Notes: a model not told the origin generated them from the letters alone. Counted from the first letter of the stretch, positions 41,752 to 52,353 are shown. The stretch is 64,000 bases of DNA from Aeromicrobium phoceense (GCF_013868155.1 NZ_JACEOG010000001.1:2618193-2682192), one strand, 5' to 3'. Made by a program: numbers and translations.

Positions 41752-42339
41752 TCAGGAGCGCACGAGCCTGCGCGACAGGTCGCGGTGCAGCGCCTCGACC
41801 TGGCGTTCGTCCAGCGGCCCGCCGGCGCGGAGCCGGCGCAGCGTCGAGCGGATCGACAGCACCCGCACGCCGTCGACCTCGAGCGGGCGCATCGGCAGCT
41901 CGCCCTCGACGAAGCAGTAGCTCGTGTGCACCGGGGTGTCCGGCAGCGGGCCCGTCGAGACGGCGGCCTGGAGGGCCTCCGCGTGCTCGGCCATCTGCTC
42001 GGCCAGGCGCGTGTGGCGCACCCCGTCGATCTCGAAGGTGCTGCCGTCGCGACACGCCCGGACCTTCTTGCCCGGGTAGCACCGGGGCTCGATCAGGTGC
42101 ACGCCGGTCGAGGTGACGGCGATGACCGGCAGGTCGCCGGTCTGGCCGGGGATGCGCCGGTGGAACAGGAACAGCACCCGGTCCCCGAACGCGTCGATGA
42201 GGATCGAGGCGAGGACGTCGGTGGCGTCCGCCCGCTCCGGGGACTGCTCCGGCACGTCGGCGGCATCGCCGCGGACCACGGTCAACCTGGGGCGCGACAG
42301 CGGGTCGACGCTGCGCACCGTCCTTCTGCTCATGCCCAT
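41752..42339 (-). CDS. NERD-like (nuclease-related) domain protein
   Basis: 195 residues. The core VIAVTSTGVHLIEPRCYPGKKVRACRDG resembles the NERD domain, in which the Asp-x-Lys of an ancestral nuclease appears as 'idtKnypG'; here the Lys position is Arg (EPRCYPG), so catalysis is doubtful. A C-terminal helical part follows. GAGGGG 6 nt before ATG 42339 supports this start. Divergent from recC across 133 bp; function unknown. Confidence 0.65.
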   Translation of the reverse strand: MGMSRRTVRSVDPLSRPRLTVVRGDAADVPEQSPERADATDVLASILIDAFGDRVLFLFHRRIPGQTGDLPVIAVTSTGVHLIEPRCYPGKKVRACRDGSTFEIDGVRHTRLAEQMAEHAEALQAAVSTGPLPDTPVHTSYCFVEGELPMRPLEVDGVRVLSIRSTLRRLRAGGPLDERQVEALHRDLSRRLVRS

Positions 42340-42472
42340 GAGACGCCCCTCGCGGCACCCCATGACGCGGTTTCGCGATCTTTGGTGCGAGCGGTCGAAG
42401 TCTCCCGTGCTCACGGGGGAATCCCGCACGGTCGCCCACGGTGTCGGACCGACACGGCAGACTGAGCCCGAC

Positions 42473-45400
42473 ATGAGCTTCCACCTGCACCGCGCCGAGC
42501 GCACCGACGTGCTGGCCGACGGACTGGCCACCCTGCTGGCCGAGCCCACGGACGATCCGTTCGCCACCGAGCTCGTCGTGGTCGCGGCGCTCGGCACCGA
42601 GCGGTGGCTGTCCCAGCGCCTGAGCCACCGGCTGGGCGCGTCACCCGGTGGCGGCGACGGGGTCACCGCGGGCGTACGGTTCGCGCGGCCGCACTCGATC
42701 GTCGCCGAGCTCGTGGGCGAGGACGAGCAGGACCCGTGGCGGCCCGACGCGCTGGTGTGGCGGGTGCTCGAGGTGATCGAGGCGGGCCTCGACGAGCCGT
42801 GGCTCGCCGCGGTCGCGCGGCACCTCGGCCAGGGTCGGGCCGGGCTCGAGCGTGAGCTGCGCCGCGATCGCCGGTTGGGGGTCGCCCGCTCGCTCGCCGC
42901 GCGCCTGCACGCCTACGCGCGCCAGCGTCCAGCGATGACCGAGGCCTGGTCGGCCGGGCGCGACGAGGACGGCACCGGCGCGCCCCTGCCGGACGACGTG
43001 CGCTGGCAGGCCGAGGTGTGGCGCCGCGTGCGGGCCCGGCTCCAGGCGCCCTCGCCCGACGAGCGCATCGGTGCCACGATCGCCGCGCTGGCCGGCTCGG
43101 CGGGCGCGGGCGACCTGCCCCCCCGGGTGAACCTCTTCGGCCACAACCCGCTCCCCCTGGGCGAGCTGCAGGTGCTGGCGGCGCTGGCCGAGCACCGCGA
43201 CGTACACCTGTGGCTGCCACATCCCTCCCCCGCCGCGTGGGACCGCCTCACCGACGCCGCCGGCATCGTCCCGCGCGAGGCCGACGACACGGCCCAGCTG
43301 CTGCACAACCCGCTGCTGGCCGCCCTCGGCCGCGACGTCCGTGAGCTCCAGCGGTCCCTGGCAGCGGTGGCACCGGGGGCCACCGTGCACCCCGCCCTGA
43401 CCGTGGAGCGGCCGGGCACACTGCTGGGCCGCATCCAGGCCGACGTGGCGGCGGACCGACCCGGCTCGGCCGGCCCCGCTCCCGCACCCGGCGACCGCAG
43501 CGTCCAGGTGCACGCCTGCCACGGTCGCGCGCGCCAGGTCGACGTGCTCCGCGACGTCGTCGTGGGGCTGCTCCAGGACGATCCCTCGCTCGAGCCGCGC
43601 GACGTGCTCGTGATGGTCCCCGACATCGAGTCGTACGCGCCGTTGTTCCACGCGGCGTTCGGCCAGGCCGAGATCCTCGGCGACACGCCCCACCACCCCG
43701 GGCACCGGCTCCGGGTCATGCTCGCCGACCGCGCCGCGTCGCGCACCAATTCCCTCCTCGGCCTCACGGTCGCGGTGCTCGAGCTGGCCCGGCGCGGGCG
43801 CGCCACCAACGCCGAGGTGCTCGACCTGCTCGGCGCCGAGCCGGTCCGGCACCGCTTCGACCTCGACGACGACGCCATCGAGCGCATCGCCGGGTGGGTC
43901 GAGTCCAGCGGGGTCCGCTGGGGCTTCGACGGACCCCACCGCCAGCGGTTCGGCCTGCGGGTCGAGCAGAACACGTGGCGCACGGGCCTCGACCGCCTCG
44001 TCGCCGGGGTGGCCGCCACCGAGGACCCGGCCCGCCTCGTCGCCGAGGTGCTGCCGCTCGACGACGTGCCCAGCGGCGACGTCGACCTGGCCGGCCGCCT
44101 CGTCACGTTCCTCGACGGACTCGAGCGCGCCGTCGACGCGTTCGCCGGGAGCGCCACGATGGCGCAGTGGTCCGCGCGGATCGACGCCATGCTCACCGAC
44201 CTCGCCGACGTCCCGTTGCGCGACGCCTGGCAGCGCCAGCAGGTCGACCGCGAGCTCGAGCGCCTCGACGACGACACCACGGTCCTGCGCCCCGGGGAGG
44301 TCCTCACGATGGTGCGCGAGCGCTGGGCGGGGCGCCCCTCGCGGGCGAACTTCCGCACGGGCAGCCTCACGGTCTGCACGATGGTGCCGATGCGCTCGGT
44401 GCCGCACCGGGTGGTGTGCCTCGTCGGCCTCGACGACGGCACCTTCCCGCGTGCCACCCACGTCGACGGCGACGACGCACTGGCCCGCCGGCCGCTCACC
44501 GGCGAGCGCGACGCGCGCGCCGAGGACCGCCAGCTCCTGCTCGACGCGGTGATGTCGGCCACCGAGACGCTCGTCGTCACCTACACCGGCGCCGACGAGC
44601 ACCGCGGCCAGGCGCGCCCGCCGGCCGTCCCGCTCGGCGAGCTGCTCGACCAGGTCCGCCGCACCGCCGGCGACGTCGACGTGGTCACCCATCACCCGCT
44701 GCAGCCGTTCGACCCGCGCAACCTGCGTCCGGGTGCGGTCACCGGCGATCCACGGCCCTTCAGCTTCGATCCCGCCGCCCTGGCCGGGGCCCGCGCCAGC
44801 CTGCGGCCGCGGCTGGAGCCCGCGCCCTTCCTGCCCGATCCGCTGCCGGCCCCGCCGCGCGACGACCTCGCGCTGGCCGACCTCATCGCCTTCGTGCAGA
44901 ACCCGGTGCGCGGGTTCTGGCGCCAGCGGCTCGACGTCCTCCTGCGCGGCGAGGAGCAGCTCCTCGACGAGGACCTGCCGATCACGCTCGACGGGCTCGA
45001 GCGCTGGCGGATCGGGCAGCGCCTCCTCGACGACGCGGTCCGCGGCGTGGCGCCCGCCGACGCGTGGTCGGCGGTCTGGCGCGCCGGGATGATGCCGCCC
45101 GGCCGCCTCGGCGAGGCCGTCGGCAACGATGTCGGCACGCGCGTCGCCACGCTGGTGGGCGGCACCACGGCGCTGCGCGCGGGCGATGCGGAGTCCGTCG
45201 ACATCGACGTCGCCCTGCCCGACGGCCGCCGCCTCACCGGCACGGTCGAGGGCGTGCACGAGGACCGTCTCGTCACCGTCTCCTACTCCACCGTCCACGG
45301 CCGCCACCGGCTGCGCGACTGGGTGCGGCTGCTGGCGCTGGGCCTCCAGCGACCCGAGGTCCCCTGGGTCGCCCACCTCGCCGGCAAGGTCGGGCGCGGC

Positions 45401-45763
45401 ACCGCCCAGGTCGTCACGCGCTCCCCCGCCAGCCGCGACGAGGCCCTCGGCCTGCTCGCCGACCTCGTCGACCTGCGCGACGACGGCCTGCAGCGTCCGC
45501 TGCCGCTGCCCGTGGAGCTCGCCCGCCTGTTCGCGTTCCAGCAGCGGGCGCGAGGCCCCCAGGCCGCGGCTCGCATCGCCGCCCGAGAGTGGCAGCGCGA
45601 GGCCAAGGCGTTCGGACCGCCCGCCGACCGCGACGCCGAGGAGGTCGTGCGCGTCTGGGGACCCAAGGCCCCGTTCGAGGCCCTCGTCGCCGGCGGGTTC
45701 ACCACGCTGGCCGCCCGGCTCTGGGACGGCGCGCTCGACCACCAGCAGGAGGCACAGCTGTGA
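42473..45763 (+). CDS. recC: RecC subunit of exonuclease V
   Basis: 1096 residues. A degenerate UvrD-like fold without Walker A, as in RecC: FGHNPLPLGELQVLAALAEHRDVHLWLPHPSP, DVLVMVPDIESYAPLFHAAFG, WWGFDGPHRQRF and ADLIAFVQNPVRGFWRQRL are recognisable. It holds the complex and scans for chi. GTGA overlap with recB. Order recC-recB-recD with a few bases overlap at each join makes one operon. Most actinobacteria rely on AdnAB as well or instead. Confidence 0.92.
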   Translation: MSFHLHRAERTDVLADGLATLLAEPTDDPFATELVVVAALGTERWLSQRLSHRLGASPGGGDGVTAGVRFARPHSIVAELVGEDEQDPWRPDALVWRVLEVIEAGLDEPWLAAVARHLGQGRAGLERELRRDRRLGVARSLAARLHAYARQRPAMTEAWSAGRDEDGTGAPLPDDVRWQAEVWRRVRARLQAPSPDERIGATIAALAGSAGAGDLPPRVNLFGHNPLPLGELQVLAALAEHRDVHLWLPHPSPAAWDRLTDAAGIVPREADDTAQLLHNPLLAALGRDVRELQRSLAAVAPGATVHPALTVERPGTLLGRIQADVAADRPGSAGPAPAPGDRSVQVHACHGRARQVDVLRDVVVGLLQDDPSLEPRDVLVMVPDIESYAPLFHAAFGQAEILGDTPHHPGHRLRVMLADRAASRTNSLLGLTVAVLELARRGRATNAEVLDLLGAEPVRHRFDLDDDAIERIAGWVESSGVRWGFDGPHRQRFGLRVEQNTWRTGLDRLVAGVAATEDPARLVAEVLPLDDVPSGDVDLAGRLVTFLDGLERAVDAFAGSATMAQWSARIDAMLTDLADVPLRDAWQRQQVDRELERLDDDTTVLRPGEVLTMVRERWAGRPSRANFRTGSLTVCTMVPMRSVPHRVVCLVGLDDGTFPRATHVDGDDALARRPLTGERDARAEDRQLLLDAVMSATETLVVTYTGADEHRGQARPPAVPLGELLDQVRRTAGDVDVVTHHPLQPFDPRNLRPGAVTGDPRPFSFDPAALAGARASLRPRLEPAPFLPDPLPAPPRDDLALADLIAFVQNPVRGFWRQRLDVLLRGEEQLLDEDLPITLDGLERWRIGQRLLDDAVRGVAPADAWSAVWRAGMMPPGRLGEAVGNDVGTRVATLVGGTTALRAGDAESVDIDVALPDGRRLTGTVEGVHEDRLVTVSYSTVHGRHRLRDWVRLLALGLQRPEVPWVAHLAGKVGRGTAQVVTRSPASRDEALGLLADLVDLRDDGLQRPLPLPVELARLFAFQQRARGPQAAARIAAREWQREAKAFGPPADRDAEEVVRVWGPKAPFEALVAGGFTTLAARLWDGALDHQQEAQL

Positions 45764-48700
45764 GCGACCTGCCCCTGACGGCGCCAGAGCTGAGCGCCTT
45801 CGACATCACCGACCCGCTGCCGCAGGGCACCACGCTGCTCGAGGCCAGCGCCGGCACAGGCAAGACCTGGACGATCGGCGCGCTCGTGGCGCGCTACGTC
45901 GCCGAGGGCGTCGTCACCCTGCCCGAGCTGCTCGTGATCACCTTCGGCCGCGCCGCCAGCCGCGAGATGCGCGAGCGGGTACGCGACCAGCTCGTCTCGG
46001 CCGAGGCCGCCCTCGGCGACCCGGCCGCCCATCGATCCGGCGACGACCCGCTCCTGCGTCTCCTGGTCGGCGTGCCCGAGACCGAGCTCGTGGCCCGACG
46101 CGCCCGGCTGCGCGCGGCGCTGGCCGACTTCGACGGCGCCACCATCGCCACCACCCACCAGTTCTGCCAGACCGTGCTGCGCAGCCTCGGCACCGCCGGC
46201 GACTCCGACGGGTCCGCCGAGCTGACCGACGACCTCACCGAGCTGGTCGACCAGATCGTCGACGACCTCTACGTGGCCAAGTACGCGAACGAGGACGGTC
46301 CCGCGCTCTCGCACGGCCAGGCCCGGACGCTGGCCCACGCGGTCGTCGCCGATCCCCACGCCGCGCTCGTGCCCGCCGAGGCCGACCCCGACTCGCCGGC
46401 CGGGGTCCGGGTGCGGTTCGCCCACGCCGTGCGCCGCCGCCTCGACCAGCGCAAGCGCGAGCTCGGCCTGCTCGACTACGACGACCTGCTGCGGCGGCTC
46501 GAGAGCGTCCTGGAGGACCCCGACTCCCCCGCCCGCACGCTCATGCGGAACCGCTGGCGCGTCGTCCTGGTAGACGAGTTCCAGGACACCGACCCGGTCC
46601 AGTGGAACGTGCTCGACCGGGCCTTCAGCGGCGTGGCCACGCTCGTGCTGATCGGCGACCCGAAGCAGGCCATCTACGCCTTCCGCGGCGGCGACGTCCA
46701 GACCTACCTGCGCGCGGCCGCCACCGCCACCGAGCGCCGCACCCTGCCGGTCAACTGGCGCAGCGACGCGCCGCTGGTCGACGCGCTCGGCGCCACCTTC
46801 GCGGGGGCCCAGCTGGGGCACCCCGACATCGCCGTCCGTCCCGTGCGGGCCCGGCACGACGGCAGCCGCCTGGCGGGCCTGCCCCACCCCGATGCCTTCC
46901 GCCTGCGCGTCGTCGACCGCGAGGACTTCGAGGACTCCCAGGACCTCCCGGTCGCCCTCGCGCGGCAGCGGATCGTCGAGGACCTCGCGGTCGACGTCGC
47001 CGAGGCGCTGGCGTCCGGCGCCACCTACGACACGGGCTCCGAGGTCAGGCCGGTGGCCGCCGGCGACATCGCGGTCCTGGTCGCCACGGGCGTCGAGGCC
47101 GACCTCGTCCGGCGCACGTTCGCCCGGCACGGCATCCCCGCGGTCCTCGGCGGTGGCAGCAACGTCCTGGTCAGCCAGGCCGCCGACGACTGGCTCACGC
47201 TCCTCGAGGCGATGGAGTCCCCGCAGCGGTCCGGCCTCGTCCGCGCGGCCGCCCTCACCGACCTGCTCGGGCACGACGCCACCAGCCTCGTGGCCGGCGG
47301 CGACCGGCTCACCGACGCCATCGCCACGCGCGTGCGCGACCTGGCCGACCTGCTGGGCACGCGCGGCGTGGCGGCGGTGGTGGAGTCCCTCACCGACGAG
47401 GTCTTCGCCGCGCGCATCCTGGCCCGGCCGGACGGCTACCGCCGGATGACCGACCTGCGCCACGTGGCCCACCTGCTCCACGAGGTGGCGCTGCGCGAGC
47501 GGCTCGGCCTGTCGGGTCTCGTCCAGTGGTTGCGCCGCCGGCGCACCGAGGCCGGCGAGTCGCCCGAGCTCACCCGCCGCCTCGACAGCGACGCCAAGGC
47601 CGTCCAGGTGCTCACGATCCACGCCAGCAAGGGCCTGGAGTTCCCGATCGTCCACCTGCCGTTCCTGTTCAACCGGTGGCGCCCCGATCGCGACGAGCGC
47701 CCGCGCTTCCACGACGCCTCCGGCAGCCGCTTCCTCGACGTCGGCGGGCCGGGTCACGCCGACTTCGCCGCCCACTCGCGTGCCGCCCAGGCCGAGGACG
47801 CGGGCGAGGTGCTGCGACTGGCCTACGTGGCGATGACCCGCGCGAAGTCCCAGCTCGTGGCGTGGTGGGCGCCCACCCGCGACGCCCGAAACTCCGGCCT
47901 GCACCGCCTCCTCTTCCGGCCCGACTCCGCTCGTCCGGAGGTCCCCGACGAGGTCACGACGCCCGACGACCCCACGGCCTGGTCGGTGCTGCGCGGCTGG
48001 AGCGAGCGGGGTGGCCCCGTGCTCGAGCGCGTCGCCGAGCGCACGAGTCCGGTGCCCCCGGCGCCCGGCGAGACCGCCGACCTCGGCGTGCGCACGTTCG
48101 ACCGCGACCTCGACCTGGCGTGGCGACGCACCTCCTACTCCGGGCTCATCCGCGCGGAACAGGAGTCCACGCCGCACGTCGGCAGCGAGCCCGAGACCGA
48201 GGGCACCACCGACGAGTCCGAGACCCTCGTCGTCGCGGAGGTCGGACGCGACGAGCGGCTGTCGCCGATGGCCGACCTGCCGAAGGGCGCCACGTTCGGC
48301 AGTCTCGTGCACGCCGTGCTGGAGGAGGTCGACGTCGCGGCACCCGACCGGCGTGCCGAGCTCGAGCTCCGGATCCGCGAGCAGCTCGCGTTGTGGCCCG
48401 TCGAGGTCGACGTCGACTCCGCCGTGGCCGCGTTCGAGGCCGTCCTCACCACGCCGCTGGGCCCGCTGGCCGACGACCTCGACCTGGCCACCGTGCTGGC
48501 CGAGCGGCAGTTCAAGGAGCTCGACTTCGAGATCCCGATGGGCGGCGGCGACCAGCCCAGCGCCACGATGGGTCGCCTCGCCGACCTGGCCGACCTGCTC
48601 GAGCAGCACCTTCCGGCCGGTGACCCGATCCGGCCGTTCGCCGAACGCCTGCGCTCGCCGGCGCTGGCCGAGCAGTCGCTGCGCGGCTACCTCACCGGCT

Positions 48701-49089
48701 CCATCGACCTGGCCCTGCGACTGCCGTCGGGCCGCTTCCTCGTGGTGGACCACAAGACGAACTGGCTCGGCGCTCCCGACGCACCGCTCACGATCGGCGG
48801 GTACCGGCCCGACGCCCTCGCCGCGGCGATGAACTCGGGCACCTACCCGCTGCAGGCCCTGCTGTACGCCGTCGTGCTGCACCGGTTCCTGCGGTGGCGC
48901 GTGCGCGGCTACGCACCCGAGGAGCACCTCGGCGGCGTCCTCTACCTCTACGTGCGCGGCATGGTCGGGCCCGACGCCCCGCGGCACGAGGGCGTCCCGT
49001 ACGGGGTGTTCTCGTGGCAGCCGCCCACCGCGCTGGTCATCGCGCTGTCCGACCTGCTCGACGGAACCCGCCCGGAGGCCGCACGATGA
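45760..49089 (+). CDS. recB: RecB helicase-nuclease subunit
   Basis: 1109 residues, GTG start overlapping recC. Walker A is EASAGTGKTWT (Lys35), Walker B region VDEFQDTDPVQW, and HASKGLEFPIVHLP is motif V-like. The nuclease domain is intact: Asp983 (TGSIDLALR), Asp997 and Lys999 (VVDHKTNWL). RecB unwinds from DNA ends and cuts after chi. The recD start overlaps its stop (ATGA). Confidence 0.95.
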   Translation: MSDLPLTAPELSAFDITDPLPQGTTLLEASAGTGKTWTIGALVARYVAEGVVTLPELLVITFGRAASREMRERVRDQLVSAEAALGDPAAHRSGDDPLLRLLVGVPETELVARRARLRAALADFDGATIATTHQFCQTVLRSLGTAGDSDGSAELTDDLTELVDQIVDDLYVAKYANEDGPALSHGQARTLAHAVVADPHAALVPAEADPDSPAGVRVRFAHAVRRRLDQRKRELGLLDYDDLLRRLESVLEDPDSPARTLMRNRWRVVLVDEFQDTDPVQWNVLDRAFSGVATLVLIGDPKQAIYAFRGGDVQTYLRAAATATERRTLPVNWRSDAPLVDALGATFAGAQLGHPDIAVRPVRARHDGSRLAGLPHPDAFRLRVVDREDFEDSQDLPVALARQRIVEDLAVDVAEALASGATYDTGSEVRPVAAGDIAVLVATGVEADLVRRTFARHGIPAVLGGGSNVLVSQAADDWLTLLEAMESPQRSGLVRAAALTDLLGHDATSLVAGGDRLTDAIATRVRDLADLLGTRGVAAVVESLTDEVFAARILARPDGYRRMTDLRHVAHLLHEVALRERLGLSGLVQWLRRRRTEAGESPELTRRLDSDAKAVQVLTIHASKGLEFPIVHLPFLFNRWRPDRDERPRFHDASGSRFLDVGGPGHADFAAHSRAAQAEDAGEVLRLAYVAMTRAKSQLVAWWAPTRDARNSGLHRLLFRPDSARPEVPDEVTTPDDPTAWSVLRGWSERGGPVLERVAERTSPVPPAPGETADLGVRTFDRDLDLAWRRTSYSGLIRAEQESTPHVGSEPETEGTTDESETLVVAEVGRDERLSPMADLPKGATFGSLVHAVLEEVDVAAPDRRAELELRIREQLALWPVEVDVDSAVAAFEAVLTTPLGPLADDLDLATVLAERQFKELDFEIPMGGGDQPSATMGRLADLADLLEQHLPAGDPIRPFAERLRSPALAEQSLRGYLTGSIDLALRLPSGRFLVVDHKTNWLGAPDAPLTIGGYRPDALAAAMNSGTYPLQALLYAVVLHRFLRWRVRGYAPEEHLGGVLYLYVRGMVGPDAPRHEGVPYGVFSWQPPTALVIALSDLLDGTRPEAAR

Positions 49090-50777
49090 CCCCGCACGCC
49101 ACGATCGACGAATTCGTCGCCGCCGAGGTCCTCACCACGGGCGACGCGCTGATGACCGCACGCCTCGGGCGGATCACCGGCGAGTCCGGTCCGCTGCCGC
49201 TGCTCGCCCTCGCGTTCGCGCTGCGGGCCGTCCGCCACGGCTCCACCTGCTTCGACCCGCGCCAGGACCCCGAGGTACCCGGCCTCGCCTGGCCCGACGC
49301 CGACGCGTGGATCGAGGCCGTCGGCACGAGCCGGCTCAGCCGCGTGCTCGTCGCCGAGCACGACCTGCTCTACCTCGACCGCTACCGCGAGCTCGAGGTC
49401 GCCCTGTGCGACGACCTCGCGGCCCGCGCGACCACGACGCCCCCGGCACTCGACGAGCAGCGGCTCACCGCCGATCTCGACCGGCTCTTCCCGGGCGACG
49501 AGCACCTCGACCAGCGGGCGGCCGCCGAGCGGGCGGCCCGCGTGGGGACGATCGTGCTCACCGGCGGGCCGGGCACCGGCAAGACCACCACGGTCGCCGG
49601 CGTGCTGGCCATCCTGCAGGCCCAGTCGCTCGCCACGCTGGGGCGACCGCTGCGCGTGGCGCTCACGGCGCCCACCGGCAAGGCGGCCGCACGCATGCGT
49701 GAGGCGGTGGTCGCCACCGCCGCGCGCCTCGCCCTCACCGACGACGAGCGCACGTGGCTCACCGGCCTCCGGTCGTCCACGATGCACCGCCTCCTCGGCT
49801 GGCGCCACGACAACCACACGCGGTTCCGGCACGACCGCACGCGGCGGCTGCCCCACGACGTGGTGGTGGTCGACGAGACCTCGATGGCGTCCCTGGAGCA
49901 CGTGGCCCGGCTGCTGGAGGCCCTGCGCCCGGACACCCGCCTCATCCTGGTCGGTGATGCCGACCAGCTCGCCTCGGTCGAGGCCGGTGCGGTGCTGCAC
50001 GACGTGGTCGCCGGCTGGTCCTCCGACCACGTCGTCCGGCTCACCCGCAGCCACCGCTTCGGTGCGGGCATCGGCCGGCTGGCCGCCGCGGTCCGCGACG
50101 GCGACGCCGACACGGCCGTCGACCTCCTGACCGCCGGGGAGCCGTCGATCCGCCTCGTCGACCCCGCTCGCGCCCACGCCGAGCTCGAGTCCACCCTGCT
50201 GCCCCTGGCCCGCGACCTCGTCGCGGCGGGACGGGCAGGCGACGAGAGCACGGCCCTCGCCCGGCTGGCCCGCCACCGCCTGCTGTGCGCGCACCGCGAC
50301 GGTCCGCACGGGGCCACCACCTGGAACGACCACGTCACCGCCTGGCTGCGGCCCGACGTGGGCTACGACGAGTGGTACCCGGGCCGTCCGGTGCTGGTCA
50401 CCCGCAACGACGCCCCGCTCGCGGTGTTCAACGGCGACGCCGGCGTGGTCGTGGCCCGCGACGAGCACGTGCAGGTGGCGCTCGACGGCGATCCCGTGCG
50501 CGAGCTGGCCACCTCGCGCCTGCCCGACGTGCAGACCGGCTACGCGATGACGATCCACCGCAGCCAGGGCAGCGAGTTCGACCACGTCACGGTGCTGCTG
50601 CCGGGAGCCGAGTCGCGCGCCATGACGCGCGAGCTGCTCTACACCGCCATCACGCGGGCCGTCGCCGGTGTGACCGTCATCGGCACGCCCGAGGACATTC
50701 GGACGGCGATCGGGCGGCGAGTCGCCCGATCCAGTGGGATCGCGGAGCGACTCGCCGCCCGTTCGGCGGTGCGCTGA
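49086..50777 (+). CDS. recD: RecD helicase subunit
   Basis: 563 residues, 5'-3' helicase. Walker A GGPGTGKTTT (160-169, Lys166), APTGKAAARM, VVDETSMASL, VGDADQLASVEAG, and the C-terminal YAMTIHRSQGSEFDHV are standard RecD motifs. ATGA overlap with recB. It ends 1 bp before the convergent exporter gene stop. Confidence 0.96.
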   Translation: MTPHATIDEFVAAEVLTTGDALMTARLGRITGESGPLPLLALAFALRAVRHGSTCFDPRQDPEVPGLAWPDADAWIEAVGTSRLSRVLVAEHDLLYLDRYRELEVALCDDLAARATTTPPALDEQRLTADLDRLFPGDEHLDQRAAAERAARVGTIVLTGGPGTGKTTTVAGVLAILQAQSLATLGRPLRVALTAPTGKAAARMREAVVATAARLALTDDERTWLTGLRSSTMHRLLGWRHDNHTRFRHDRTRRLPHDVVVVDETSMASLEHVARLLEALRPDTRLILVGDADQLASVEAGAVLHDVVAGWSSDHVVRLTRSHRFGAGIGRLAAAVRDGDADTAVDLLTAGEPSIRLVDPARAHAELESTLLPLARDLVAAGRAGDESTALARLARHRLLCAHRDGPHGATTWNDHVTAWLRPDVGYDEWYPGRPVLVTRNDAPLAVFNGDAGVVVARDEHVQVALDGDPVRELATSRLPDVQTGYAMTIHRSQGSEFDHVTVLLPGAESRAMTRELLYTAITRAVAGVTVIGTPEDIRTAIGRRVARSSGIAERLAARSAVR

Positions 50778-50778
50778 G

Positions 50779-52353
50779 TCAGCGCTCGGCGCCGGTCATC
50801 GCCTCGGCGGCGTCGAGCGTCTGCTCGCCGAACGACTCGTCCTTCTTGGCCGCCTCGATCGTGTGACGCAGCGGCTTCTCGTGCACGAACCACAGCACCG
50901 CGGCCGACACGAGGGTCAGCGGCGCGAGCCACAGGAAGATCGGCATGAGCGCTTCGTTGTAGGCGCCCACCACGATGTCGTGGATCTCCTGCGGGAGCTG
51001 GGCCACCGAGTCGGGCGTCAGCGACGAGGACCCGCCGCCGGCCGCCGGCAGCTTCGTGCTGAGCGACTCCGTCAGGCGCGACGTGAAGATCGAGCCGACG
51101 GCCGCGGCACCCAGGGTGCCGCCGACCTGGCGGAAGAAGTTGTTCGCGGCGGTCGCCGTGCCGACGATGCGGTGCGAGAACGAGTTCTGCACGATCAGCG
51201 TGAGGACCTGCATGCCCAGGCCGATGCCGATGCCGAGCACGAGCAGCGAGCCCTCGATCACCCAGCGGGAGTCGCCGATGTCGATCGTCGAGAGCAGGAA
51301 CAGGCCCAGGCCCGTGACGAGCGCGCCCGCGATCGGGTACCAGCGGTAGCGGCCGGTCCGGCTCACGGCCTGCCCGACCGTGATCGACGTGACGAGCATG
51401 CCGCCCATCATCGGGATCATCATGAGACCGGCGTGGGTGGCGTCGACGCCGACCGACATCTGCAGGTAGGTCGGCAGGTAGGACAGCGAGCCGAACATCG
51501 CGACGCCCAGGATGATCACGCCGACGGTGGTGAGGTTGAAGTTGCGATCGCGGAAGAGCGCCAGCGGCATGACCGGCTCCTCGGCGCGGCGCTCCACGAG
51601 CACGAACGCGATGGCGGCGACGACCGTGGTCACGGCCAGGCCGATGATCTGCGGGCTGTTCCAGTCGTACTGGTGACCGCCCCAGGTCGCGGCGAGGATC
51701 AGCGCGCTCGTGGCGATCGCCAGCAGCGCCATGCCCAGGCGATCGACGCGGGTGCGCGCCTGCTCGACGGCGGGGATGTGCAGGAGCATCACGACGGCGG
51801 CGAACGCCAGCACGCCGAGCGGCACGTTGATCCAGAAGGTCCAGCGCCATCCGGGGCCCTCGGTGAACCAGCCGCCGAGCAGCGGGCCGGCGACCGACGA
51901 CAGGCCGAACACGGCTCCGAGGATGCCCATGTACTTGCCGCGCTCGCGGGCGGGCACGACGTCGGCGATGGCGGCCTGCGACAGCACCATCAGGCCGCCG
52001 CCGCCGAGGCCCTGCACCGCGCGCCCGGCGATCAGGACGGTCATGTCCTGGGCCAGCGCGCCGACGAGGGAGCCGATGGTGAACAGCACGATCGCGAGCA
52101 GGAGCATCGGCTTGCGGCCGAGCCGGTCGCCGAGGCGGCCGTAGATCGGCATCGTGACCGTCATGCCCAGCAGGTAGGCCGTCATGACCCAGGCGATGTG
52201 GTCGGCACCGTCGAGGGAGCCGACGATGGTCGGCAGGGCAGTCGACAGGACCGTCTGGCTCAGCGATGCCAGCAGCATCACGAGCATGAGCGCGGCGAAG
52301 ACGAGACGAACGGTCCGCTTCTGGTGGGGATCGGTGACTGTGGTGGTGCTCAT
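50779..52353 (-). CDS. DHA2-family multidrug exporter
   Basis: 524 residues with 14 predicted helices, major facilitator superfamily, EmrB/QacA group. GRLGDRLGRKPML (motif A), LVMAQAGxGG-like GRAVQGLGGGGLMVL (motif B) and AVFGLSSVAGPLLGG (motif C) are clear. It would expel drugs or toxic compounds by proton antiport. Its start overlaps the TetR stop (ATGA), so it is coupled to the regulator and likely induced when TetR releases the operator. Confidence 0.92.
   Translation of the reverse strand: MSTTTVTDPHQKRTVRLVFAALMLVMLLASLSQTVLSTALPTIVGSLDGADHIAWVMTAYLLGMTVTMPIYGRLGDRLGRKPMLLLAIVLFTIGSLVGALAQDMTVLIAGRAVQGLGGGGLMVLSQAAIADVVPARERGKYMGILGAVFGLSSVAGPLLGGWFTEGPGWRWTFWINVPLGVLAFAAVVMLLHIPAVEQARTRVDRLGMALLAIATSALILAATWGGHQYDWNSPQIIGLAVTTVVAAIAFVLVERRAEEPVMPLALFRDRNFNLTTVGVIILGVAMFGSLSYLPTYLQMSVGVDATHAGLMMIPMMGGMLVTSITVGQAVSRTGRYRWYPIAGALVTGLGLFLLSTIDIGDSRWVIEGSLLVLGIGIGLGMQVLTLIVQNSFSHRIVGTATAANNFFRQVGGTLGAAAVGSIFTSRLTESLSTKLPAAGGGSSSLTPDSVAQLPQEIHDIVVGAYNEALMPIFLWLAPLTLVSAAVLWFVHEKPLRHTIEAAKKDESFGEQTLDAAEAMTGAER

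Noticed and set aside
42641..45742. 1033-residue minus-strand reading frame
   Set aside because: Antisense to recC; repetitive Arg/Gly/Val/Glu composition and no recognisable domain.
45283..48987. 1234-residue minus-strand reading frame
   Set aside because: Antisense to recB with shadow-type composition; recB itself has all catalytic motifs.
33311..50777. Recent horizontally acquired island
   Set aside because: GC and codon style look like the surroundings and no integrase, tRNA junction or direct flanking repeat is visible.
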